From positions 186,001 to 250,000 of the forward strand of contig NZ_FNWQ01000003.1 of assembly GCF_900108365.1 (NCBI RefSeq): a stretch of 64,000 bases of DNA, given 5' to 3'. Position numbers and translations under genes: made by a program. The notes under the pieces were generated by a model. The model did not search any database. It was given only the letters and a program-made list of their open reading frames with translations, and was not told the DNA's origin. Positions 1-7,899 of the stretch are shown here, piece after piece. Numbering within the stretch: the first letter of the stretch is position 1; each line of letters opens with the position of its first letter. This stretch comes from Chryseobacterium culicis (GTDB lineage Bacteria > Bacteroidota > Bacteroidia > Flavobacteriales > Weeksellaceae).

Positions 1-790
1 GCTGGCTCAGGTAGTATCTTCTGTAAGCAAACTGCGAGCTGGAAGAGGCTAAGCTAACCTGAGCGTTTTGTCTGTTGCTGTAGTTACTGTCTCCATTCAT
101 AAAGAGATTATCTTCAGTAATACCTCCACTTTCCTGGTTGTTTACATTCTGGTGAAGATAGTGGGCAAAAAGCTCATAGTTTCCACTTTTTGAGACATAA
201 TGTCCTGAGAAAATAGTATTATTATTTGCGGCTAACGAGTTTCTGTAAAGTCCCTGAGAACGAAGTCCCATATATTCCAGCGCAAAATTGAATCTCTTTC
301 CTATATTTTGAGTGTAGGTAGATCTCAGAGCAGCTCCGTTTCGCATAGCATTGTGATAAATAAATGTAGCGGTAGGAGTTTTTACATCATAGTATTTCAC
401 ATCGTTTGCTCCAATAATCATATACGATTTGTTGGAAGGTAATAGGGAAAGGTTTTCTTCCGGATTTACCTCGAATACAAGTGGATTAAATCCTGAACCA
501 ATATTGGCTGGCTGTATTCTTCCGAAGTTATCTTTATTATTTTGTTGTGAAAAGATATAGGTTTTATCAAAAGTCATTACAGTATCAAAAACTTTCTTTT
601 CAGAAAACTGAGTCTGATACAGGTAATCATTAATAGTAGGTTTGAAAATTTTCAGGGAATCTTTCTTCCCGGAGTCTATCACGAGTGTGTCTTCTGCTTT
701 TTTGGTTTGAGGCTTGGTACCGGCTTTATTAACGACCTGAGCCCTTGCAGCAAAACTTAAAGACAAGAGTATGAAAAGGATGTACTTCAT
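1..790 (-). CDS. Putative porin (Porin_10-like), 3' end beyond window
   Basis: An open frame begins at ATG 790 on the minus strand and runs off the left edge without a stop, giving 263 codons of the N-terminal part. The protein starts with a signal peptide (MKYILFILLSLSFAARAQ), followed by a polar Lys/Thr/Asp-rich linker and then beta-rich, aromatic sequence with alternating polar and hydrophobic residues, as in outer-membrane barrels. The order of parts resembles the Bacteroidota putative porin family Porin_10; this rests on recall of the family, not on a search. A TATTTTTG promoter element lies just upstream, and the terminator of the neighbouring Sus operon separates the two units, so it is probably transcribed alone. 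The substrate is unknown. Confidence 0.6.
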   Translation of the reverse strand, partial: MKYILFILLSLSFAARAQVVNKAGTKPQTKKAEDTLVIDSGKKDSLKIFKPTINDYLYQTQFSEKKVFDTVMTFDKTYIFSQQNNKDNFGRIQPANIGSGFNPLVFEVNPEENLSLLPSNKSYMIIGANDVKYYDVKTPTATFIYHNAMRNGAALRSTYTQNIGKRFNFALEYMGLRSQGLYRNSLAANNNTIFSGHYVSKSGNYELFAHYLHQNVNNQESGGITEDNLFMNGDSNYSNRQNAQVSLASSSSQFAYRRYYLSQ

Positions 791-807
791 TATTCATTAT
801 TGTACAG

Positions 808-815
808 CAAAAATA
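808..815 (-). promoter_or_regulatory. -7 promoter element (TATTTTTG) of porin gene
   Basis: On the minus strand TATTTTTG matches the Bacteroidota -7 consensus TAnnTTTG and lies 17 bases before the porin ATG at 790. No TTG was found at the expected -33 distance. Confidence 0.4.
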
Positions 816-831
816 AGAAATAAAAGGACAT

Positions 832-855
832 AAAAAACCCCACAAAAATGTGGGG
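832..855 (-). terminator. Intrinsic terminator of the susC-susD-lipoprotein operon
   Basis: A perfect 7-bp stem (CCCCACA/TGTGGGG, 838-844 and 849-855) with an AAAA loop is followed on the minus strand by six T. It lies 25 bases past the lipoprotein stop. Confidence 0.85.
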
Positions 856-879
856 CTTGAGATATTTGTTAGAAAAATT

Positions 880-1686
880 TTAGTTTTTCACTAGGACAAA
901 TTTATTACCGCTGGAAGTACCTGCAGCACCTGAGAAAGTAAGCGCAGAGATGTTAATACCATTAGTACAGAAATTAACTGTCCCTGTACCAGTTACTGAC
1001 ATACTACCAGTTGGCGCATCATAAAGAAAGTTTTGATTAGAAGCTACTGTAATATTACCATTGGTTTGAACAGTAACAAGCATATATGATGTACTTGTGT
1101 TGCTAATATAAGGATTGTTAGTTGACAATATCTTAAACTGGTTAGCAGCAGGACCTGGCTGTATAGTAATTAGCGCTCCTGGTAAGTAATCTTCCCAAGT
1201 ATCCGTTACTACCTTATACGTTCCAGTGAAACCAGACATGTTAAATGGACATTCTAATGAATATTTCAACGTGTGAGTCTGATTGAATGTAGCATTAGCA
1301 ACTGAAGGAGAAGAAATTTTAAAAGTAATTGTTTTTTGAGTTTCCTTAGCTCCACTTTCTAATAACTGTATTTTAAAGTTACCCACCTTTTGCCCTGCAG
1401 CAAGATTATCGGTTTTATTTACAATCTTAAAGTCTACACCTTCTACTGCTGTAGAATTAGCTGCATCAACAGCAATTGTTACATCTGTATTTTGTTTTGC
1501 TTCACTTAAAGTAGTATATGTTATTGCAACCTCTTTAGAAGTTGAGCCTTTTACTACTGTTGCTTCTGAGCTTGTAGCACCAAAACTCAAATAATTATCT
1601 CCATCATATACTGCATCATCTGGCTCTGAACAGGCAGAGATCATTAATGCAAAAATCGGAATACTTAAATATTTTAAAATTTTCAT
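880..1686 (-). CDS. SusD-associated surface lipoprotein, Calx-beta-like
   Basis: 268 residues. A lipoprotein signal peptide ends in the lipobox ISAC (Cys19), followed by SEPDD, an acidic stretch of the kind that sends Bacteroidota lipoproteins to the cell surface. Residues about 30-145 contain a beta-rich part with VEGVDFK and ITFKIS motifs, typical of Calx-beta-like domains. The C-terminal half is also beta-rich and unrecognised. It is the last gene of the SusC-SusD operon, 25 bases after susD, and is followed by a terminator. The position suggests a third surface component of the uptake complex, perhaps helping to bind the ligand; that role is inferred from context only. Confidence 0.7.
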   Translation of the reverse strand: MKILKYLSIPIFALMISACSEPDDAVYDGDNYLSFGATSSEATVVKGSTSKEVAITYTTLSEAKQNTDVTIAVDAANSTAVEGVDFKIVNKTDNLAAGQKVGNFKIQLLESGAKETQKTITFKISSPSVANATFNQTHTLKYSLECPFNMSGFTGTYKVVTDTWEDYLPGALITIQPGPAANQFKILSTNNPYISNTSTSYMLVTVQTNGNITVASNQNFLYDAPTGSMSVTGTGTVNFCTNGINISALTFSGAAGTSSGNKFVLVKN

Positions 1687-1711
1687 AGCTAAAATTCGCT
1701 TTTAATTAATA

Positions 1712-3196
1712 TTAATAACCAGGGTTTTGTTGCACTTGAGAGTTTAGGTTAATCTCCTGAGCTGGAATTGGTAATGTATACTTATAGCTATTGTTAGGAA
1801 GGTTTGTAACCGTAACAACATCATCCGTCTGGTTTCTATCCATAGTAACACCAGCTGCAGTAGCCAATCTTTTTAAATCGATGTATCTGTGTCCTTCCAA
1901 TGCAAGGTCAACTCTTCTCTCTTTTAAGATATCTGCATAAGCTGCTGCTGACGAAGCATATACTGGAAGTGGAGCAGTTCCACTGTTGTATCTTTTCGCT
2001 CTTACTTGCTGAATTAGTGTAGCTGCACCAGTAAAATTGTTAGCTGCTGTTTCACACTCTGCCAAGATGAAATACATTTCTGATAATCTGAATACCTTTA
2101 AATCATTTCTTGTAGCAGCACTTGTTTTACCAGGATATTTGTCTATTACCAGCTGATCAGTATCCCTAGGAGAAGTACTTGTTAAATAATTAGGATCAAT
2201 TAGAGACGAAGAATCAATATATACGGTTCTTCTAACGTCCCCTGGAGTTGTATTGATGATATTAAACAGGTTTCTTCCTAAAGCCCACATTGGGTTTCCT
2301 GTAATACTAGAACTGTTCGTATTCCATCTTGTTCCAATGGAGCTTCCGTTCCCTGTAGCTAATCTGTTTAATGCGAAAATAATTTCTCCTCTTGCTGTAT
2401 CATTCCACATTGTTGGGTATGCTGACGCAGCGGTTAATGTCAATCCAGCATTAGATATCACATCCTGTGCATATTGCTTAGCTAAAGTTGTATTACCTCT
2501 GTAAAGGTTAAATCTTGCAGAAACTGCATTTACAAATCCTTTATCTACATAATATCTTCCTGCAGCAGCATTATAAGGTAAAATACTTCTAGCATAATCT
2601 AAATCTGCATTAATAAAATCATAAACATCTTGATTCTTACTTCTAGGAAGTTTTACATCAACTGCTGGTACATCTTTTAAAAGTAAAACGCCTAAACCGT
2701 TTGCATCTTTCATATCCGGAGCAAAAAAAGTCTCCAGCTGAAGATAGCAGAAAGCTCTTATAGCTCTTGCCTGTGCAATAATCGAGTTGTATTGAGCTAC
2801 TTCACTGGCAGCAGGAGTAACTTGTGCAGCACCAGCAAGTAATCTGTTTACACGGTTAATTACCAAGTAATGCTGAGCCCAAATTCCTGTTGTTAGAACC
2901 GTAGTTGGATCTATAAAATAACGGTGTATTTCATATTCCTGACCACCACTACCTGCTCCTGGCTTTACTTCGTCAGTAAATACCGCAGAGAAATAAATAT
3001 CATTATTAGTATCCATGTTGGCATACACAGATCCAACTAAATAATCATTAAGATTTGATACACTTGTAAATAAAGTAGCATCATCCAGTAACCCAGGTTG
3101 CTCTATATCAATAGCATCCTTACAACTGTTTAAAGTAAAACCAACTGACGATAGACATACTGCTATCACTAATGCTTTTTTATATATTTTATTCAT
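1712..3196 (-). CDS. SusD/RagB family nutrient-binding lipoprotein
   Basis: 494 residues, the usual length of the family. Lipobox LNSC puts the lipidated Cys at position 25. The mature N-terminus, the region NRVNRLL with the following QARAIRAFCYLQLE helix, and the C-terminal part with KVFRLSEMYFILAE and LPIPAQEINLN are hallmarks of SusD/RagB proteins. SusD caps the SusC barrel on the cell surface and binds the substrate before TonB-driven import. It starts 11 bases after the susC stop and is certainly co-transcribed. No glycoside hydrolase, sulfatase or peptidase lies beside the pair, so the ligand cannot be guessed from this window. Confidence 0.92.
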   Translation of the reverse strand: MNKIYKKALVIAVCLSSVGFTLNSCKDAIDIEQPGLLDDATLFTSVSNLNDYLVGSVYANMDTNNDIYFSAVFTDEVKPGAGSGGQEYEIHRYFIDPTTVLTTGIWAQHYLVINRVNRLLAGAAQVTPAASEVAQYNSIIAQARAIRAFCYLQLETFFAPDMKDANGLGVLLLKDVPAVDVKLPRSKNQDVYDFINADLDYARSILPYNAAAGRYYVDKGFVNAVSARFNLYRGNTTLAKQYAQDVISNAGLTLTAASAYPTMWNDTARGEIIFALNRLATGNGSSIGTRWNTNSSSITGNPMWALGRNLFNIINTTPGDVRRTVYIDSSSLIDPNYLTSTSPRDTDQLVIDKYPGKTSAATRNDLKVFRLSEMYFILAECETAANNFTGAATLIQQVRAKRYNSGTAPLPVYASSAAAYADILKERRVDLALEGHRYIDLKRLATAAGVTMDRNQTDDVVTVTNLPNNSYKYTLPIPAQEINLNSQVQQNPGY

Positions 3197-3207
3197 TTTT
3201 TCTTTTT

Positions 3208-6081
3208 TTAAAAATCTACATTAACCCCTAAAGAATATGTTTTCGGGTTTGGATATACGTTAAGTGAATACGTTGTAATAGGCTCCACATCAAAACCTTT
3301 CCATCCTGTGAAAGTATAGATGTTTTCAGCTTGTGCAAAAACCTTAATAGAATTAATTGGCAAGTTGCCTAATATTTTTTTGCTGAAAGTATATCCAACA
3401 CTTACATTCTTTAATCTAACAAAATCAGATTTGAAAAGGAATCTATCAGAAGAACCTTCTAATGTTGCATTAACTGCTGATAAGCTTGGTACCGTAGCGT
3501 TCGGATTGCTTGGAGTCCATGCATTCAACAAATCAGCAGAAACGTTAAGCCCGGAAGCTGCATAAGAAGGATTCATTACCCAAGAATATAGGTTATCATA
3601 GATATATCCTCCTTTCTGATAAGAAAATAATGCATCAACAAAGAACCCGTCATGCTGGAAGTTAAATCCAAATCCACCCGTATATTTAGGCATAGGGCTT
3701 TTTCCTGTAAGTCTTCTATCAGCAGCAGTTGGTGTTTGAGTTACATTTCCGTTCTTATCTAAGAATAACTGCTCTCCATTAGCTGGATTAACTCCTAAGT
3801 AAGGATAAAGCTGCCATTGATCTGCAGGTCCTCCAACTCCGTCAACAAAATCTCCTGTAAGGTCATTTGCTTCCATGCTGACAATCTTATTGGAGTTATA
3901 CCCAACGTTTCCATATACAGATAATTTTGTATTGGCTTTTCTCAGAATATGAACTCTTAAAGATCCTTCAACTCCTTTATTATCCATTGTACCATTATTA
4001 CCTCTTAGGGCACCTTGACCTGTAACGTAAGTTACCGGAATGGAATTAAATAATCTTGTTGTTCTTTTCTGATAATAATCAAATGTACCTTCTACCAGTC
4101 CTTTGTAGTTGAAATCAACTCCTAAATCAAGCTGTTTTACTTCTTCCCATTTTAGGTTCTTGTTTCCAAGGTTTGCCAGATAATATCCAGGTAAACTCTG
4201 GTAAGCAGGAGCTGTAGTAGGATTCGGTCCGTTATAATCCAAATACGAAGAAGGACCTACTGTTAGTACGTTGGTATTATTAGCAACCGTAAATAAGTTT
4301 TGGTTACCTGTTGTTCCAAGGGAAGCTCTAAGTTTTAATAAATTGAACCCAGATCCTTCCATGAAGCTTTCTTTATCAATATTCCATCTTGCCGCTACTG
4401 ACCAGAAAGTTTCCCATCTGTTATCTTTAGGGAATCTGTATGATCCATCTCTTCTTATTACTCCAGATACACCATATTTTCCTTGGTAATCATAATCTAA
4501 TGTTCCGAAATACGCCAGTGTTCCTGCAGTAACCTTCAATGCACTTGCAGAAGGACGATAGATATTTGGAGTAGCCGGGTTGAAAGGAACATAACCCGTT
4601 CCTGCACCGAACTCCCAAACTAAAGGATCAAGACCGTTCTGCTGCTGAGTATAACTCTGCCAGTTTACTTTAATATAATCTAAATAAGCAGCAGCTGTAA
4701 TAGTATGATCACCAAATGAATGGTTATAAGTAATGTTTGTAGTCGTGTTAAACGTTAAATCGTTTATCGTATTAAACTGTTCAAATCCACCATATTTTGC
4801 AGCTTGTCCTGCAGCTACCACTAAAGATAGATAACCGTTTGCAGCTCTGGCAAATTGTCTTTGATAATTTTTATAATCAACACCCGTTCTGTTTCCGATG
4901 CTTAAATCTGATGTAAGCTTGTAATTAGCACTTACGTTAGCCGTTAAGCTGGTTTCAGTAAACTGGTTTCTGATACCACCCATGATGTTATCATAAAGAA
5001 TATAAGCTCCATTCCCATTACCACTCGCTGTTCCTATCTGATTGAATAATCCCAATCCATTGGTAAATGTAGGTGCTGGTAAATAAGGTGCGGAAAGCAC
5101 AGTTCCAAATAGCGGGTTCTGTACTGTGTTCGCATTAATAGCAGTGTTGGTTTCGTCATCCAACTGATTTCTTTTGGAGAACCCTAACCCTAAAATAGCA
5201 CCAAATGTTAATCTTCCATCGTTGCTTTTTCCATTAAGGTTATTTCTTAAAGTAAATCTTTTGAAATCTGTTCCACGGATGTTACCTTCACTGTCCACAT
5301 AACCTAATGAAACGAAGTTACTTATGTTTTCTCCACCTGCACTCACTGACAGCGTATGCTGCTGGCTCATACCTACTCTGGAAAAAAGATCTCTCCAGTC
5401 TGTATTGGTAGTGAAATTATTGATATCATTTTGAGACATGGTAGAACCTTTTCCTGCTCCGGCATTCTTCTGAACCTGTAACAGCTCTCTTCCAGAAGAC
5501 ATATTGTAATCTGTTTTTGGCAATACGGAGAAAGAAGTTAATGCATCATAAGAGATTCTAAGCTTAGAATTGAACTTACCGCCTTTAGTTGTAATTACTA
5601 CAACCCCATTTGCAGCTCTGTTTCCATAAATTGCTGTAGCCTGTGCATCTTTTAGAATACTGAACGTGTCAATATCATTAGGGTTTAAGTTTCTAAACTG
5701 TGACCCTGATGTAATAATTCCGTCTATAACATATAAAGGATCCGTAGAACCATTTAGGGAACTAAGTCCTCTGATGATAATATTAAACTTACCAGATCCC
5801 GGAGATCCAGACGCTGAGTTCGCTACTATACCAGGAGCTGTACCCTGTATAGAGTTAAGAACAGAAATATTTGGTCTGTTCTCTAATGTTTCAGAACCGA
5901 TGGTTACTGAAGAAGCATTAGATTTAGCTTTAGTAGATGTCTTGCTATAACCTAACACAACAATCTCATCAATTTTCTGTTCTTTGTCTTTTTTAGAACT
6001 TGTTGTGTCTTTTTGAGCAAATACTACCTGCCCTGTGAAAAATAACACACCGGCTGTCAGTACACGTAATTTAACATTCAT
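3208..6081 (-). CDS. SusC/RagA family TonB-dependent outer-membrane transporter
   Basis: 957 residues. After a signal peptide ending VVFAQ come a charged linker and the TonB-box-like segment IDEIVVLGY, then the plug domain (IQGTAPGIVA, IRGLSSLNGS, PLYVIDGI, LKDAQATAIYG, ANGVVVITTKGG) and a long barrel ending in an aromatic residue (LGVNVDF). These are the standard SusC signatures. The family usually begins with a carboxypeptidase-regulatory-like domain of about 80-90 residues; here it is absent and the TonB box follows the signal peptide almost at once, so this is the short form. It is the first gene of the operon with susD and the lipoprotein, and a likely promoter lies about 30 bases upstream. 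Confidence 0.93.
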   Translation of the reverse strand: MNVKLRVLTAGVLFFTGQVVFAQKDTTSSKKDKEQKIDEIVVLGYSKTSTKAKSNASSVTIGSETLENRPNISVLNSIQGTAPGIVANSASGSPGSGKFNIIIRGLSSLNGSTDPLYVIDGIITSGSQFRNLNPNDIDTFSILKDAQATAIYGNRAANGVVVITTKGGKFNSKLRISYDALTSFSVLPKTDYNMSSGRELLQVQKNAGAGKGSTMSQNDINNFTTNTDWRDLFSRVGMSQQHTLSVSAGGENISNFVSLGYVDSEGNIRGTDFKRFTLRNNLNGKSNDGRLTFGAILGLGFSKRNQLDDETNTAINANTVQNPLFGTVLSAPYLPAPTFTNGLGLFNQIGTASGNGNGAYILYDNIMGGIRNQFTETSLTANVSANYKLTSDLSIGNRTGVDYKNYQRQFARAANGYLSLVVAAGQAAKYGGFEQFNTINDLTFNTTTNITYNHSFGDHTITAAAYLDYIKVNWQSYTQQQNGLDPLVWEFGAGTGYVPFNPATPNIYRPSASALKVTAGTLAYFGTLDYDYQGKYGVSGVIRRDGSYRFPKDNRWETFWSVAARWNIDKESFMEGSGFNLLKLRASLGTTGNQNLFTVANNTNVLTVGPSSYLDYNGPNPTTAPAYQSLPGYYLANLGNKNLKWEEVKQLDLGVDFNYKGLVEGTFDYYQKRTTRLFNSIPVTYVTGQGALRGNNGTMDNKGVEGSLRVHILRKANTKLSVYGNVGYNSNKIVSMEANDLTGDFVDGVGGPADQWQLYPYLGVNPANGEQLFLDKNGNVTQTPTAADRRLTGKSPMPKYTGGFGFNFQHDGFFVDALFSYQKGGYIYDNLYSWVMNPSYAASGLNVSADLLNAWTPSNPNATVPSLSAVNATLEGSSDRFLFKSDFVRLKNVSVGYTFSKKILGNLPINSIKVFAQAENIYTFTGWKGFDVEPITTYSLNVYPNPKTYSLGVNVDF

Positions 6082-6109
6082 ATTAACAAATTTTAATATA
6101 TTTAATGGG

Positions 6110-6141
6110 CAAATATGTTAATAAATATTAACACCCACAAA
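6110..6141 (-). promoter_or_regulatory. Likely promoter of the susC operon
   Basis: On the minus strand TTTG (6141-6138) is followed after 20 bases by CATATTTG (6117-6110), one mismatch from TAnnTTTG. Spacing fits the Bacteroidota -33/-7 layout and predicts a leader of about 20-25 bases before ATG 6081. Confidence 0.4.
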
Positions 6142-7008
6142 TTAAACCAATGTTTAAACTACGCTTTTTTTTAATATTTCATTTAAATTTTACGCAAATC
6201 AAATAAGATTCCATAATAATAGATAGTTTTTATTATGTGAAAATTATTTTTTTCGCGCTTTAAATTCATTTTAACAAATTATTAATAACATAAAAAATAT
6301 TATTTAGAATCTTTATAAATTAAACAGGTTTACAAAATAAAAATACACCTATATAAAAAAGTGGTTTTCACCTATTTAGGATATAATTATTTGAGTTTGC
6401 GTAGAACAGTTCTTTCTCTGTAAACTTACAGAATATTTCTAATTTACCCTTAATGGAAAGATGCAGATTTTGATTGCATTTAGGCCATTAAGCGAATATT
6501 TTAACAATACATTTCAAAAATTTCAGATATTGATAATGTATGCTAAACTCAATCATATCGCTTATCAGAACTCTTACTTTAAAGCATACCATTACTTTTT
6601 CAGAAACAGTATGTACCTGCATTTTTCTTAAAGCTTCAGGGATTGGGGTTCTTTGTATAACTCAACTTATTTAAGTTTTACTATTTATATACAGTAATCA
6701 ATAGTAAATTCTGAAGAGAAAATTTGAAATATTAAGTAAATACTAAAAAGTTAAAATTAGCTAAAAAACTGGTTAAAGTTCACATTCACAATTAACGCTT
6801 ATGAAGGCAATCATCTTAAAACAAATTTTTATAATCTATCTTTTCGAAAAAAATCTCTAAAATCTAATTTTTAGAGATGATCTTTATTTATTATGAAAGA
6901 AATTAAATTAACAAATCTGATCGGAACATTATAGTATTCATCATTTTTTACTAACTTTACCCATAATAACCGATTAAATAGATAAGATAATCAAAAAATA
7001 ATTTAAAA
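6142..7008. other. Long AT-rich intergenic region with one structured patch
   Basis: Between the divergently transcribed susC operon and the secreted-protein gene at 7009 lie about 870 bases with no convincing gene. Most is simple AT-rich sequence. The part 6361-6665 is less AT-rich and contains a perfect inverted repeat TCTGTAA/TTACAGA (6417-6432), a nested stem-loop (6449-6492: outer CTTAATGG/CCATTAAG, inner ATGCA/TGCAT) and a minus-strand open frame with one internal stop, listed separately. A TAACTTTA near-match to a -7 element at 6952-6959 could serve the gene at 7009. Confidence 0.5.
6371..6661 (-). pseudogene. Possible degraded coding remnant (one internal stop)
   Basis: On the minus strand one reading frame is open for 57 codons (6661-6491), has a single TAA at 6490-6488, and is open again for 39 codons to a TGA at 6370-6368. 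The first part has protein-like composition (it reads VIQRTPIPEALRKMQVHTVS near its start; the first ATG is at 6622), and the second contains NQNLHLSIKGKLEIF. Such a run is unusual for sequence this rich in AT, but chance cannot be excluded and no family was recognised. It could be the remnant of a mobile-element gene or a small expressed ORF of 44 codons (6488-6622). Confidence 0.22.
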
Positions 7009-7680
7009 ATGAGAAAATTATTATTCATCGCTTTATTTTTACCATTTGTATTTATAGAGGCGCAACAGTCTTTAAATATCAATAATGTAACAGGCTCTCA
7101 GTCTGTATTTGAAAGTGTAGTTGCTTCAGGAACCGGAGCTCCTATAAAATATGAAGACATACAAGGTTCTCCTTATCAGTCACCACTTTTTCAAAAAGCT
7201 TCCGTGGGAGAAAAGTATGGAAATATCGACGTGAGGTATAATGCTTACACGGATGATATAGAGTTTTTAAACAATGGAAAAACTGAAGTTCTCCCTAAGC
7301 AGGATGATTTTGCCAGAATTGAAGTTCTTTCATCAAAACAAGCTTTTGTGTATTTTAAAAACACAACGGAACCGAAAGGTTATCTGATCGAGATAGCAAA
7401 GGGCAAAAACCCTGTGTATAAAAAGGAAAAAACTATTTTTAAAGACGCAGCTGCAGCAGCTAATACTTATCAGACAGGCAAACCAGCCATGTTTGTAAAA
7501 CAAGATCCCGTTTATTATATAAAAACAACTTCAGGAAACATGAATAAAGTATCTTCACTAAAAAAGATAACAGAACTTTTCCCTGAAAAAGAGAAAGAGT
7601 ACAATACGTATATTAAATCAAATAACTTAAAATTTAATGATGGCGATATAGCTAAGCTAATGGCTTTTATCAATCAATAA
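7009..7680 (+). CDS. Secreted protein of unknown function
   Basis: 223 residues beginning with a signal peptide (cleavage likely after FIEAQ, about residue 19). The mature part has no motif I recognise. It is of mixed charge, with an extended beta-rich first half (DVRYNAYTDDIEFLNNGK, YFKNTTEPKGYLIEIAKGKN) and a lysine-rich C-terminal third that looks helical (SSLKKITELFPEKEKEYNTY, then DGDIAKLMAFINQ). It is monocistronic, flanked by the long gap and by a terminator. A periplasmic or secreted location is supported by the signal peptide; the function is unknown. Confidence 0.75.
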   Translation: MRKLLFIALFLPFVFIEAQQSLNINNVTGSQSVFESVVASGTGAPIKYEDIQGSPYQSPLFQKASVGEKYGNIDVRYNAYTDDIEFLNNGKTEVLPKQDDFARIEVLSSKQAFVYFKNTTEPKGYLIEIAKGKNPVYKKEKTIFKDAAAAANTYQTGKPAMFVKQDPVYYIKTTSGNMNKVSSLKKITELFPEKEKEYNTYIKSNNLKFNDGDIAKLMAFINQ

Positions 7681-7710
7681 TTATTAGAATTTTAATAGTA
7701 AAAATTCAAA

Positions 7711-7743
7711 AAACCTTGTATAAGTTATTATACAGGTTTTTTT
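7711..7743 (+). terminator. Intrinsic terminator after the secreted-protein gene
   Basis: ACC(T)TGTATAA and TTATACAGGT form a stem with one bulged T and a GTTA-centred loop, followed by a run of T. It lies 30 bases past the stop at 7680. Confidence 0.8.
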
Positions 7744-7828
7744 ATACCCATAATTGAGATTACCACTATTCTATTATTTGTTATTCATCGTCAGTTTTTT
7801 TTGAATACCACAAAACAATATATAATAA

Positions 7829-7859
7829 TAAGGCCATCTCACAAGTGAGACGGCCTATT
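7829..7859 (-). terminator. Terminator-like hairpin of the rimP-nusA-infB operon
   Basis: AGGCCaTCTCAC (7831-7842) pairs with GTGAGAcGGCCT (7845-7856), a 12-position stem with one mismatch and a tight loop. It lies 41 bases after the infB stop; the minus-strand tail is T/A-mixed rather than a pure T run. Confidence 0.7.
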
Positions 7860-7899
7860 AATATTGAGATATTGAGTCTTATGAACTCATAAACTTATA

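Noticed and set aside
7831-7856. Stem-loop considered as a mobile repeat (REP-like)
   Set aside because: Its place 41 bases after infB and its single occurrence in the window fit a terminator better.
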